Shown here: positions 41,211-49,802 of the stretch, in pieces
Numbering within the stretch: position 1 is the first letter of the stretch
Layout of the letters: each line of letters starts with the position of its first letter
NCBI GenBank assembly: GCA_016946835.1
Contig: JACVTC010000312.1
Span: forward strand, 1 to 49,802
Reading direction: 5' to 3'
DNA length: 49,802 nt
Source: Neocallimastix lanati (nom. inval.)
Lineage: Eukaryota; Neocallimastigomycota; Neocallimastigomycetes; Neocallimastigales; Neocallimastigaceae
The notes under the pieces: model-generated
Seen by the model: the letters and a program-made list of their open reading frames with translations, nothing else
The model's database searches: none
Told to the model about the DNA's origin: nothing
Made by a program: the position numbers and the translations under genes

Positions 41211-41828
41211 TTACCATTCAAAAATAAAACCAATTTCACCAGCAAGCTCTCTTGCTTTAATGAAGCATTTTGAATTTTTAAATTTAGTATATTCATTGAT
41301 TGGATGAGGAACTTCGACTACTGAAGATTTTATTTCATTAATTGATTTACGTAAAGAAATGGCTTTAGAGCCAAATAATAAGAAAACCACAGAATGATGA
41401 TTAGAGATATATTGTACTAAATTGTTAATGAACGGTTCCCATAGGAGGTAATAATGAAAAGGAATAGTATCGACTACAGGACGGGTAAAACAAAAATTAC
41501 ATAAAAATATTCCATTTTTAAGCCATTGATCTAAATGGTAATCTATTGGTCGTTTAAAAGAATTTACCGTACTTTCCATATTTTGAAATATACGTTTCAA
41601 TAGAAGAGGAGGAGTGGAATTTCGTGTTGCAAATGCAATATCGCTTCTATCACATGATTTTTGGTAGGGTTCATCACCAATCATCACCACTTTAACTTTC
41701 TCCAATGGTATATACTTAAAAATAGCAAATATTTCTTCCAAGGGTGGTGTGTAATACGTTGTTTTCAACTGATTTAATATATGATTAATTAATTTTGAAT
41801 TTTTAATAAAGAAATCATTCCATGACAT
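41211..41828 (-). CDS. Family 1 uracil-DNA glycosylase-like protein with altered catalytic loop
   Basis: A 205-aa protein with the family 1 UDG layout: SW near the N-terminus, TPPLEEIFAIF, the KVVMIGDEPYQ loop (residues 46-56), DIAFA, PPLLLKRIF, GIFLCNFCFTRPV (107-118), VVFLLFGSKA and HPINEYT (175-181). The water-activating loop is normally GQDPYH; here it is GDEPYQ, so the catalytic Asp position holds Glu53 and the His is Gln. The minor-groove HPSPLS loop is also changed to HPINEY. The enzyme fold is therefore clear, but strong glycosylase activity is doubtful. In poxviruses the homologous D4 doubles as a polymerase processivity factor, and a structural role like that is a fair inference. 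It starts head-to-head with RPB2, overlapping by 2 bases. Confidence 0.83.
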   Translation of the reverse strand: MSWNDFFIKNSKLINHILNQLKTTYYTPPLEEIFAIFKYIPLEKVKVVMIGDEPYQKSCDRSDIAFATRNSTPPLLLKRIFQNMESTVNSFKRPIDYHLDQWLKNGIFLCNFCFTRPVVDTIPFHYYLLWEPFINNLVQYISNHHSVVFLLFGSKAISLRKSINEIKSSVVEVPHPINEYTKFKNSKCFIKARELAGEIGFIFEW

Positions 41829-44800
41829 GAGCGAGAATAATTATTTGGCAAAATTTATAAATCAATATAATGTCTATGCTAATATAGATAAATTATTTAT
41901 AAAAAAGTTGTATGATATTAAAGTATATTTAGAAAAAAAGCTACCTAAATTAAATCCTTTAACTATTTCTATTCCAGAAGTAGAGTATGATCATTTGATG
42001 GTAGAGAAAAAGACATACTATATATCATTAATTCATGATGATTATGAAATTAAAATACCAGCACCAATCGACGGAGTATTCGTTGTAGATGGGATTGAAA
42101 AAGTAATTATTTCACAAGAAATATTTTGTACGCCTTTTTTTGTTTATAAGGAGGATCACATTGAGTATAAGGAATGTAATGAAAAAGGAAAATTTCAATC
42201 TCTGGAGATGTTTACCGATTATAGTTACATTGTATATTTAAAAAAGATTATGTTAAAGCAATCTACAAGAAGTAAAGAAAAAAGGGAAAAGGTTAAATTG
42301 GATTACCATAATTTAGGGAATGAAAATTATGTGGATTTAAACAATGAATACACTAATATTGATATCCATTATAGATTTTCAAATAAAAGTCGAGAAAAAA
42401 AATTAAGCAATATGAAAAGATATACCTTATTAGATATTAGAGTTTATTATTCATTATTTTTCCAAGAGTTACGTATAAAAGGAATTAAGTCTCATGAAAG
42501 ACAAAGTATATCATTGGTGTATATTCTTCATCATTTGAATCCTTCGCTTTCCTTGGATGAAATTAAAAATATAATCGTATCGGTGGTGATTGGTGAAAAT
42601 TTACCTAAAGATATTAATATTATTATTCCGGATTCATTTCCTGAAGAAACATTACAATCTATTATAGCTCGTCGTTCCGAAAGTCATAATAAAATATTAT
42701 CCATGGTCGATAGAATGATCGATAGCTACTTTACTCCAGACTACTTACATTGTAATGAGTCATCATCTAACGATTCGTCATATGATGATAAAAGTACTAA
42801 ATTCTATACTTATTTGGCAATGGCAAGATCATTATTCCATAATGAAGGAAATGTTCAATATTATAACAGTCGTATTGATACCTTTCCTTATTCCTTATAT
42901 CGTAGCATAAAATATTTTACTTTGGAAAATAAAAAATTACCACTGGATAAGTTCATTAGAAATTTAAATATAAAATTGTACGGAAATGTAAAATCTGGAA
43001 AAGTTCGTTCTTATTTCCGAGAATATGAAGCTATTTCTGTGCAAACGTTAAGTAAGCGTTCTTACTACGATAAACTTTCCCATTTACGAAGAGTTCAAAT
43101 TCCCATCAACACAGAGAGTGATAATTCTCAACTCCGTATGTCTTATGATTACGGTTATTTTTGTCCATTTGAAACTCCTGAATCCAAAGATGTAGGCTTT
43201 GTAAAATATTTTGGATTATCTGTATTAATGGGGCCAGATTTTACTATTGATGAAAAAATTCTTGAACCCTTTTTATTCAAGTATAATGAAATATATGATG
43301 CTACAACTCAAAATAAAAAAGATGACGGTAATAGTAATAGTAATTCAGATGAAAATATTAATGATAATAGCCAAAGTAACACTGAAAATAAAAGTAATGA
43401 TAATAGTCAAAGTAACTCTGAATATGGAGATGATGATTATTGTGATAGTGACACTAGTAATTCTAATAGTCCTAATGAAAAAAGAAAAACTTTAAAAACT
43501 GGAAAAAAATATCCAGTATTATTGAATACACGTTTTATCGGATTCACTACCACGGATTTAGTAGACTATACTTATAAAGTATTAAAATTGAAATATCCTT
43601 ATATAAGTTGTGTTTTCGATAACATCAGTTATTATTTATTTACGGATGAAGGAAGAATGTTTCGACCAATTAGAATAAAGAAAAACGGAAAAGAAATTGG
43701 CATAAGACTTGTTGAAATTTCTGAAAATAAAATAAATATCAATTATCAATACGAAGAACTTGATCCAAATTTTATTTTTGGTTTAATTAGTGCTTTGTCG
43801 CCATTTCCTGGTAATAATCATGTACCAAGACTCACATTTCAAGCTGGAATGACAAAGCAGTGTATGTCGAATGACAGCACCATCTTTAAATACAATGATA
43901 ATTCTAGAAGACTAATTAATGCACAAAGACCATTTTGTATGACAAAGCTAGAATATATTTTATCAAGAAGACTGTGTCATTATAAGTCCTTAGATTTTTT
44001 ACTCAATAAAGATAATATTAATATGAATGAATTATTTTCGAATTTAGAATTTTTTGATAATTCTATTGAAGAAAATTCAAGTAAGAATAGTGTTCATGAA
44101 AATAACCCCGAAATAATGGATGGGAAAGAAGAGAATTCGGAAAATATTAAATTTGATAAAAATTTAACTTTAAATAATAATGAATTTAGAAACCGTCTCG
44201 CTGACTTGTCAAATATTACTATTGAAAGTGATGATACACTTCTGGTGACTACTGGAAATACATACCACAGATTCGGAGGTCAAAATGCCATTGTGGCTAT
44301 CATGGCATATGGCAACAATCAAGAGGATAGTTTAATATTTAATGATAAAAGCATTAAAGATGGATTATTTAATAATATTAAATATCGATATCAATACTTA
44401 TCCTATAACATTAAAAGGGAAATATTAGTCAACATTAATTTAAACTATAAAGATGGATTACCAAAACCAAATACAAAAATTGCTTATAATCCTCACAATG
44501 TCAATGAACCACTATTTCGTATATATGATGTGATTTCAAATAAAGTGACTGATGTAGAAAATATTTTCAGAAAACCTGTGATTGTGGATCATTGTACCAG
44601 ATATATTGAGGATGATGTATGCTATTGCTGTGTAAAAGTTCGACATTTATATCAACCACAACAAGGTGATAAATTCGCAAGTCGATATGCTCAGAAGGGT
44701 GTGATTGGTTCGATATTACTAGAAGAAATGATGCCAAGAACAAAATATGGTGTAATTCCTGATATCATTGTAAATCCACATGCTTTTCCTTCAAGAATGA

Positions 44801-45360
44801 CGGTAGGTCATTTAATTGAAATGTATGTTGGTAAATGTATGATTATGGATCCACAAAGATTTGGAACGTATTTTGATGCTTCTATAGAAAGCGAAGATTT
44901 ACGTTCGTTTGAATCCAAATTCTTTGAAAGTGATATTCCAATTTTAGAAGAGATGGTCGATCCAATTTCCGGTAAATCTATTGGAAATGCGTTTGTTGGA
45001 GTTTGTTACTACACTGCTTTACAACATCAAGTTCAAGAAAAAATGTTTTATCGTACCACAGGAAATGTTAATTCTATTAGTAAACAACCTACTGAAGGAA
45101 AATCTCGTAATGGTGGATTAAGAATTGGTGAAATGGAAAAGGATGCCTTAGTAGCACATGGTACTAATGCTATAATACAAGATATGTTTAAAAATAATAC
45201 CGATGCTATAGATATTCGATATTGTGAAATATGTCATTCTGTAAATACTTTAAGCACTTGCTGTAATACACCAACTACTATTTTAAACGTTTCAAATAGT
45301 TTTAATATTATGAATTCTTATTTAGATTCAATTGGAGTACGTGCTTCAATTTATGAATAA
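41827..45360 (+). CDS. RPB2: DNA-directed RNA polymerase second-largest subunit
   Basis: A 1177-aa full-length RPB2. Motifs: CPFETPESKDVGFVK (about 446-460), FPGNNHVPRLTFQAGMTKQ (about 660-679), GQNAIVAIMAYGNNQEDSLI (about 818-837), GDKFASRYAQKGVIG (about 947-961, active-site Lys kept), VNPHAFPSRMTVGHLIE, QPTEGKSRNGGLRIGEMEKD before the C-terminal clamp, and a zinc site CEIC...CC near 1133-1150. The usual RHGQKG is RYAQKG here. An Asn/Ser/Asp-rich insert (about 497-555) and an acidic Asn-rich one (about 735-780) lie outside motifs. It partners the RPB1 half in this window. The predicted ATG overlaps the UDG-like gene's start by 2 bases, so its promoter must lie inside that gene unless an internal ATG is used. 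Confidence 0.95.
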   Translation: MSENNYLAKFINQYNVYANIDKLFIKKLYDIKVYLEKKLPKLNPLTISIPEVEYDHLMVEKKTYYISLIHDDYEIKIPAPIDGVFVVDGIEKVIISQEIFCTPFFVYKEDHIEYKECNEKGKFQSLEMFTDYSYIVYLKKIMLKQSTRSKEKREKVKLDYHNLGNENYVDLNNEYTNIDIHYRFSNKSREKKLSNMKRYTLLDIRVYYSLFFQELRIKGIKSHERQSISLVYILHHLNPSLSLDEIKNIIVSVVIGENLPKDINIIIPDSFPEETLQSIIARRSESHNKILSMVDRMIDSYFTPDYLHCNESSSNDSSYDDKSTKFYTYLAMARSLFHNEGNVQYYNSRIDTFPYSLYRSIKYFTLENKKLPLDKFIRNLNIKLYGNVKSGKVRSYFREYEAISVQTLSKRSYYDKLSHLRRVQIPINTESDNSQLRMSYDYGYFCPFETPESKDVGFVKYFGLSVLMGPDFTIDEKILEPFLFKYNEIYDATTQNKKDDGNSNSNSDENINDNSQSNTENKSNDNSQSNSEYGDDDYCDSDTSNSNSPNEKRKTLKTGKKYPVLLNTRFIGFTTTDLVDYTYKVLKLKYPYISCVFDNISYYLFTDEGRMFRPIRIKKNGKEIGIRLVEISENKININYQYEELDPNFIFGLISALSPFPGNNHVPRLTFQAGMTKQCMSNDSTIFKYNDNSRRLINAQRPFCMTKLEYILSRRLCHYKSLDFLLNKDNINMNELFSNLEFFDNSIEENSSKNSVHENNPEIMDGKEENSENIKFDKNLTLNNNEFRNRLADLSNITIESDDTLLVTTGNTYHRFGGQNAIVAIMAYGNNQEDSLIFNDKSIKDGLFNNIKYRYQYLSYNIKREILVNINLNYKDGLPKPNTKIAYNPHNVNEPLFRIYDVISNKVTDVENIFRKPVIVDHCTRYIEDDVCYCCVKVRHLYQPQQGDKFASRYAQKGVIGSILLEEMMPRTKYGVIPDIIVNPHAFPSRMTVGHLIEMYVGKCMIMDPQRFGTYFDASIESEDLRSFESKFFESDIPILEEMVDPISGKSIGNAFVGVCYYTALQHQVQEKMFYRTTGNVNSISKQPTEGKSRNGGLRIGEMEKDALVAHGTNAIIQDMFKNNTDAIDIRYCEICHSVNTLSTCCNTPTTILNVSNSFNIMNSYLDSIGVRASIYE

Positions 45361-46201
45361 AATATTATAAAAAGAAAAAAAAAATATAATTCAAATAAAT
45401 AATTATAAAAAAAATTATAAATACATTTATAAATTTAATATAAATAAAAAATTATTATATAATATAATATTAAATAAAAAAAATATTAATAAACAAAATT
45501 TTAAAAAAAAAAATAGTTGAATAATATATATCATTACTTATATAAATATAATTTTTAAAATCAATTTTTATTTTATTAAAATTAAATGTGTATGAATTTG
45601 AATTTAAATTTTTTTACTTTATTTTTATTATTGATTCATAATTTTAGTAATTTATATTTTTTTAAAATTTTAAAAAATAAACTCAGTAAAACTTGATGTA
45701 AAACATTAAATGAATGATTTAATCAATATTAATATTAATATAAATAATATGAAATAGAAATAAATAAAATTAAATATACTATTAAAATTGTATTATATAA
45801 ATATAATAATTTAATATTTTTTTCAGTAATAAAAACTTTTAATGAAAAGAACAAGTTTACAAATATCATTTAATAGAATAATAAATATCATTGAATAAAA
45901 TTATTATATTTCATTATATAAAATAAAATAAAATATTTATATTACCATTTTTAATGAAATAACTATACCAATTATAAATTTTTTAAATTTTTTAAAACTA
46001 TTTTTATAATAATTAATAAAATAATAATTTTTAACAATATATATTCTTAAATTATAAATAAATATCAATATAATAATATAATTTTTTTTCCTTGTTAATT
46101 TTATATATAAAATAAATATATACAAATATTAATTTAAATTATATATATTAAAGGAATGAAAGAAATTAACATTATCATCCATTATTTTATTTTTAATATA
46201 A
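45361..46201. other. AT-rich spacer between converging genes
   Basis: 841 bases of near-pure A/T between RPB2 and the D5-like gene. A 62-codon Lys/Ile/Tyr-rich minus ORF at 45937-46125 is background. No hairpin with GC stem, no RNA gene seen. Confidence 0.55.
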
Positions 46202-48163
46202 TTAAATAAATCTGTATCCAATAATGGATTCAACGGTTTTCTTAGAATCCGAATCCGAATTTGAGGATAAATTTTTGATACGAATACTATATTTAATTAA
46301 ATCCATACGAAAATCTTCCAAACTATAAAATACGGAACGAGTGGATACGTATTGCTTAAACCAATTCTTATAAACGGTGTAAAGTTCATCAATTGGAATA
46401 GCATGATTGTCATTTTTATCAACAATATTCTTTTCCAAAAATCTAGCAATATGGTCACTACGCATAATAAAACTTTTGGTTGCATTAACCACCGATGTAG
46501 GAATTTCTAGGGAGGTGTAATCCTCTTGATAATTTTCAATAAGTAAATGTATTAAAGCTTCAGCATAACCTTGAACTCGAGAACCTTGCCATCTTGTATT
46601 AGCTCTTTTTATTGAAGGGTTATTGATATTTTGAGTTGAAGATAAGACAGATATATTCATCTTATTTATGAATCGTTGGGTGAAAGGGATAACAAGAATA
46701 CGATCAATCAAAGCATTATCTAAGTTAGATATTGTCAATTTGTCATTTGTATTAATAATGGGTAGTAAATCAACAGATACTGCTTGAACATCCTTATACA
46801 AGGTTCGGGTTTTAATAAAGCCTACATTACCGGTTATAGCTTTAGTATCACCTGTAATAGCAATACTACGAGCATCTGGTTCTTCACATATGGCCACTCT
46901 TGCACAATTAAGATCTACCATTTGTGGACTTGGTTTATCAGCACTAACCGATTTTCCTAAAAATAAAGAAACATTTGGCGTTGCTGCATAATCTCCTAGT
47001 GAAAGACGTAACATGTTAGTAAGCGTAGTCTTACCGTTTCTACCCGATCCAATAAAAAATACAATGGCACGCAATTTATTACCGTAAGTAAGGGTGGAAG
47101 CTAAAATTTTTAATACATACTGTATCAATTCCTTGTCGACAAAAATATCTTCAAAAAATTCTTTCACTTCTTTTACTTTATTCTTATTTTCAGAGTGAAA
47201 ATTATAATTGGTAGATTTAAGACAAAAGTCTTTTGGCATTCCTGGTCGTGGTTTATTGATGGTGAAATCATAAACACAATCTTCAAATCTTAAAACTTTA
47301 CTTTTATCCATTCGAGAAATAAAATTGTCCAAGTAGAAGAAGGTTTCTAACTGATATAAATTTTTAAATGTAACCGAATGACCACTCATAAACGAAAATA
47401 ATTTCGTAGGTAAATTTTCCAATTTAAATTTGCATTCATTACACAACTTGGTAAGCTTATTTACTAATCCCATATTGATTTCTTTGGCGAGATCATAAGC
47501 ACTTATGATTTCCCATCCATGACGACTATATGAAAATTTATACCATTCATCTTCACTAAATACTAAATATCCTAAGTATAACACAATAAATATGTTAAAA
47601 ATAATCTGAGACGTTAAAGATGATTTACTATAATAATTTTTAATAGTGATTAATCGTGCTTTATCAACTACCATTGAACCATAGTCTTCCATGCATTGAT
47701 AAATAATATCAATAATATCATATTTATAATCTGCTTCTTGATTTGATGACTGATTTATTTTACTAATTTCTAAATTTTTCAAAACAGAATTAAGATCATT
47801 AATATTTATTTCATCAAAATTGTATTCTTCTGAGTCACTGCTTTCATTATCACTGTCATTATTATTGCCATTATCATTATGAATACCATTATTATATTCA
47901 TTATTATTATAAGTATTATTATTATTATTATTATTATAAATGTTATTGTAATTATTTGAATGTTCTATTTCGTTATTTTCTAATTGAATATTAATATTTT
48001 CAATATCACTTAATTTGATATCATAATTTTCAAGATATTTTTTCAACATACGATAACATTTTGTATGATTATCCTTATTTTGCTTTAAAAGTATAATTAA
48101 TAAGTAAATAATTGGATGATAATTATTTGTAATTTCTGATTCTTTCGTTTTTACTAAAATCAT
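46202..48163 (-). CDS. D5-like SF3 replicative helicase/ATPase, 653 aa
   Basis: The C-terminal half is a superfamily 3 AAA+ helicase: Walker A GSGRNGKTT (about 367-375), Walker B ARVAICEEPD (about 421-430), motif C LLPIINTNDK (about 463-472) and the arginine-finger region LIDRILVIPF (about 483-492). Upstream, residues about 200-345 match the D5_N type region (DCVYDFTINKPRPGMP). These are features of the poxvirus D5/NCLDV primase-helicase, a hexameric enzyme that opens DNA at replication forks. The first 150 residues are Asn/Asp/Ser-rich low complexity and show no archaeo-eukaryotic primase motif, so this may be a helicase-only version with the primase encoded elsewhere. TTTAAATAGTAAAT lies just upstream of the ATG at 48163. 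Confidence 0.9.
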   Translation of the reverse strand: MILVKTKESEITNNYHPIIYLLIILLKQNKDNHTKCYRMLKKYLENYDIKLSDIENINIQLENNEIEHSNNYNNIYNNNNNNNTYNNNEYNNGIHNDNGNNNDSDNESSDSEEYNFDEININDLNSVLKNLEISKINQSSNQEADYKYDIIDIIYQCMEDYGSMVVDKARLITIKNYYSKSSLTSQIIFNIFIVLYLGYLVFSEDEWYKFSYSRHGWEIISAYDLAKEINMGLVNKLTKLCNECKFKLENLPTKLFSFMSGHSVTFKNLYQLETFFYLDNFISRMDKSKVLRFEDCVYDFTINKPRPGMPKDFCLKSTNYNFHSENKNKVKEVKEFFEDIFVDKELIQYVLKILASTLTYGNKLRAIVFFIGSGRNGKTTLTNMLRLSLGDYAATPNVSLFLGKSVSADKPSPQMVDLNCARVAICEEPDARSIAITGDTKAITGNVGFIKTRTLYKDVQAVSVDLLPIINTNDKLTISNLDNALIDRILVIPFTQRFINKMNISVLSSTQNINNPSIKRANTRWQGSRVQGYAEALIHLLIENYQEDYTSLEIPTSVVNATKSFIMRSDHIARFLEKNIVDKNDNHAIPIDELYTVYKNWFKQYVSTRSVFYSLEDFRMDLIKYSIRIKNLSSNSDSDSKKTVESIIGYRFI

Positions 48164-48493
48164 ATTTTTTATTTACTATTTAAAAAATTTGTAGATTTAT
48201 ATATTAATTATTTTTTCATTTTAAAAGAAATTAAATCATTTTAATTGTTAATTTAAATATTTTCTATTTGTGTATAATTATTTTTAAAAAAAAAATTTAA
48301 TTTCTTAATTATAAAATAATGACTTATTAAAAGAGAAATAATCATTCAATTATCCAATAATGGTTATATATTAATATAAAATATTTTTTTAATAAATCTT
48401 TAAAAATTTTTGTGATTTAAAGTTTTCAAAAAAAATTTTAAAAAAAATATTTACTTAGATATTTATCTCAATATCTAGCTATTTATTTACATA
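48164..48493. other. AT-rich spacer
   Basis: 330 bases between two minus-strand genes. A/T only apart from the word TTTAAATAGTAAAT near 48171-48184 upstream of the D5-like gene. No further feature is seen. Confidence 0.5.
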
Positions 48494-49084
48494 TTAATTA
48501 AAATAATATTTTTCTTTTAATTCTTTAGAAAGAATATTTTTATCTACTGATACATTATTATGTAATATTTCAATGATTTCACGTTTACTATATTTATTTT
48601 CTTCTGCATAAGTGATAATATACTCTTTTCCATCCATATTTAAAGGAAAAACAAAGAAATGATAATGTTCAAGAGATTTTGGTAATTGTACATCCATTTT
48701 TATATCATTTTGGGAAACTTCAATAGCATTTTGAATAAATGGTGAAAATACAATAGAAGAATTTTTACTTTCCTTTCCGAGATTTGTATTTTCGTTTTTA
48801 GACGGTAATTTATAACAAAATGTATTGTTTAATTTATGACTTATTCGTGGTTTTATTGATTTAATGATTTCCGAAGGAATTTTATCGTTATTTTCTTGAC
48901 TACTTAAATCATAAATTAATTCGATACTATTTGTTAGTTTTCTAACTGTAAAAGATTTATCCTTATTATCTATTTTAACTTGATTTGAAATAGTATTGAA
49001 TACAATGTCAATAGCATCAATAATTACATTACGACGTAATTCATCATATCTTTTTTGAGATAAATTTTTAACCACCTCAGACAT
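48494..49084 (-). CDS. Hypothetical protein, 196 aa, viral-block gene
   Basis: Not recognised. There is no signal peptide, membrane helix, Cys cluster or P-loop. The N-terminal 35 residues (KRYDELRRNVIIDAIDIVF) could form an amphipathic helix; the middle (about 90-115) is polar and probably disordered; the C-terminal part is mixed alpha/beta with a Lys/Glu-rich end. It is transcribed in the same direction as, and just upstream of, the D5-like helicase, so a replication or transcription accessory role is possible. The ORF is intact with codon use like its neighbours. The ATG at 49084 is the first start after a T-rich stretch. Confidence 0.65.
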   Translation of the reverse strand: MSEVVKNLSQKRYDELRRNVIIDAIDIVFNTISNQVKIDNKDKSFTVRKLTNSIELIYDLSSQENNDKIPSEIIKSIKPRISHKLNNTFCYKLPSKNENTNLGKESKNSSIVFSPFIQNAIEVSQNDIKMDVQLPKSLEHYHFFVFPLNMDGKEYIITYAEENKYSKREIIEILHNNVSVDKNILSKELKEKYYFN

Positions 49085-49802
49085 TTTTATTTTTATTTTT
49101 TTTTTATCCTTTAATAAAAAAAATATAGTTTGACTTTATATTTTAATGAATAATAAATCAATTGTTTTATTAAATTTATTTTGTCTTTATATCAATTAAT
49201 AAAAATCAATTGTTTCATTAAAATTTACTAATGTTGTTATAACCATTTTTATTTCTTTTTTTGAAAAATAAAATTAGTGTTTTTCTAATAAAAAATGTAC
49301 ATAAATAAAATTTATTTATTTACTATCCTGTTTTTAAGTAAATTATTGTATTTTATTATAATCAAGGATATTTGAAATGAATATTAAATATAAATTTAAA
49401 ATTTTTATTTTTTTATTCGGATTTTGTAATATGGTAAATTAAATCTTTATTATAATATACTAAACTATAATTTATTATATGATATAATATTGTTTAGTAA
49501 TCTATAATGTTTGAAATATTAAGATATTAAAATGATAAAAGAGAATTTTATATAATATCAAAAATTATATAGCGATATAACGATAAAAACAAAACCTATT
49601 TGAATATATATATCTATAAGAAAAGGAATTCTATATAAAAATTTTTTTATATTTTAAAAATTTTCATAATCAGTAATGTTTAAAGATAAAAATAAGAATA
49701 TAATAAACCAAGTGAAAGGAAAGAGTTTATAATTCTCAGCAAACATTAATTCAAAAAATAAAACATAATTTAAGTAATAGTGTTACAGGAACGTTAGTAA
49801 TA
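49085..49802. other. Right-end spacer, no gene seen
   Basis: 718 bases without a supported ORF on either strand. From about 49560 the sequence is less A/T-pure (for example GCGATATAACGATAAAAAC and TTACAGGAACG), perhaps the approach to a gene outside the window. No terminal inverted repeat with the left end is visible. Confidence 0.5.

Noticed and set aside
45937-46125. 62-codon minus-strand ORF
   Set aside because: Ile/Lys/Tyr-rich background frame in spacer DNA; nothing protein-like beyond composition.
1-49802. CRISPR array, tRNA or rRNA genes, insertion sequences
   Set aside because: No spaced direct repeats, no cloverleaf with the conserved T-arm sequence, no rRNA-like block and no transposase motif were found by reading both strands.
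1-49802. Terminal inverted repeats of a linear plasmid or viral genome end
   Set aside because: The first and last few hundred bases show no inverted similarity; the window edges look arbitrary.

Overview
The window looks like part of a large DNA virus or virus-derived element of the nucleocytoplasmic (poxvirus/asfarvirus-like, NCLDV) type, living in or inserted into an extremely AT-rich fungus. The best host guess is an anaerobic gut fungus (Neocallimastigomycota). The evidence is the A/T-dominated composition with long A and T runs, asparagine-rich low-complexity inserts, and secreted proteins with hevein-type (CBM18) chitin-binding modules, bulb-lectin modules and dibasic KR sites of the fungal Kex2 type. 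None of the large genes needs an intron, and ORFs of 2 to 7 kb are intact, so most of the element is not decayed. The standard genetic code fits throughout.

Left block (1-11.6 kb): a gene broken into three frames at the window edge, a minimal TFIIS-type zinc-ribbon protein, an unrecognised 283-aa protein, a 1197-aa SF2 helicase resembling the D6/D11-type transcription helicases, a 290-aa protein with a C3H zinc motif, and the N-terminal half of the RNA polymerase largest subunit (RPB1), which stops just after the bridge helix.

Middle block (13-36.7 kb): secreted proteins. These are a 478-aa protein (two ricin-like and three hevein modules), a 1995-aa multi-lectin protein, an ankyrin-repeat protein, a 2428-aa secreted protein built from two diverged copies of one unit, a 237-aa Cys-rich protein with a GPI-anchor-like tail, a 626-aa paralogue of the 1995-aa protein with two hevein modules, and a 191-aa protein with 13-residue repeats and one hevein module. 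Four of these share and reshuffle the same modules.

Right block (37.8-49.1 kb): a three-domain mRNA capping enzyme, a uracil-DNA-glycosylase-like protein with an altered catalytic loop, RPB2 (starting head-to-head with a 2-base overlap), a D5-like SF3 helicase without a visible primase domain, and a 196-aa unknown.

Together the flanking blocks encode most of a cytoplasmic-type transcription apparatus (polymerase subunits, capping enzyme, transcription helicase, cleavage factor) plus replication functions (D5-like helicase, UDG-like protein). The middle block would give the element or its host a secreted carbohydrate-binding arsenal. No capsid, packaging ATPase, DNA polymerase or protease gene is visible in these 50 kb, so the window alone cannot decide between a virion-forming virus, a very large killer-plasmid-like cytoplasmic element, and an endogenous copy. 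Intergenic regions are almost pure A/T with a few more complex islands, noted individually.
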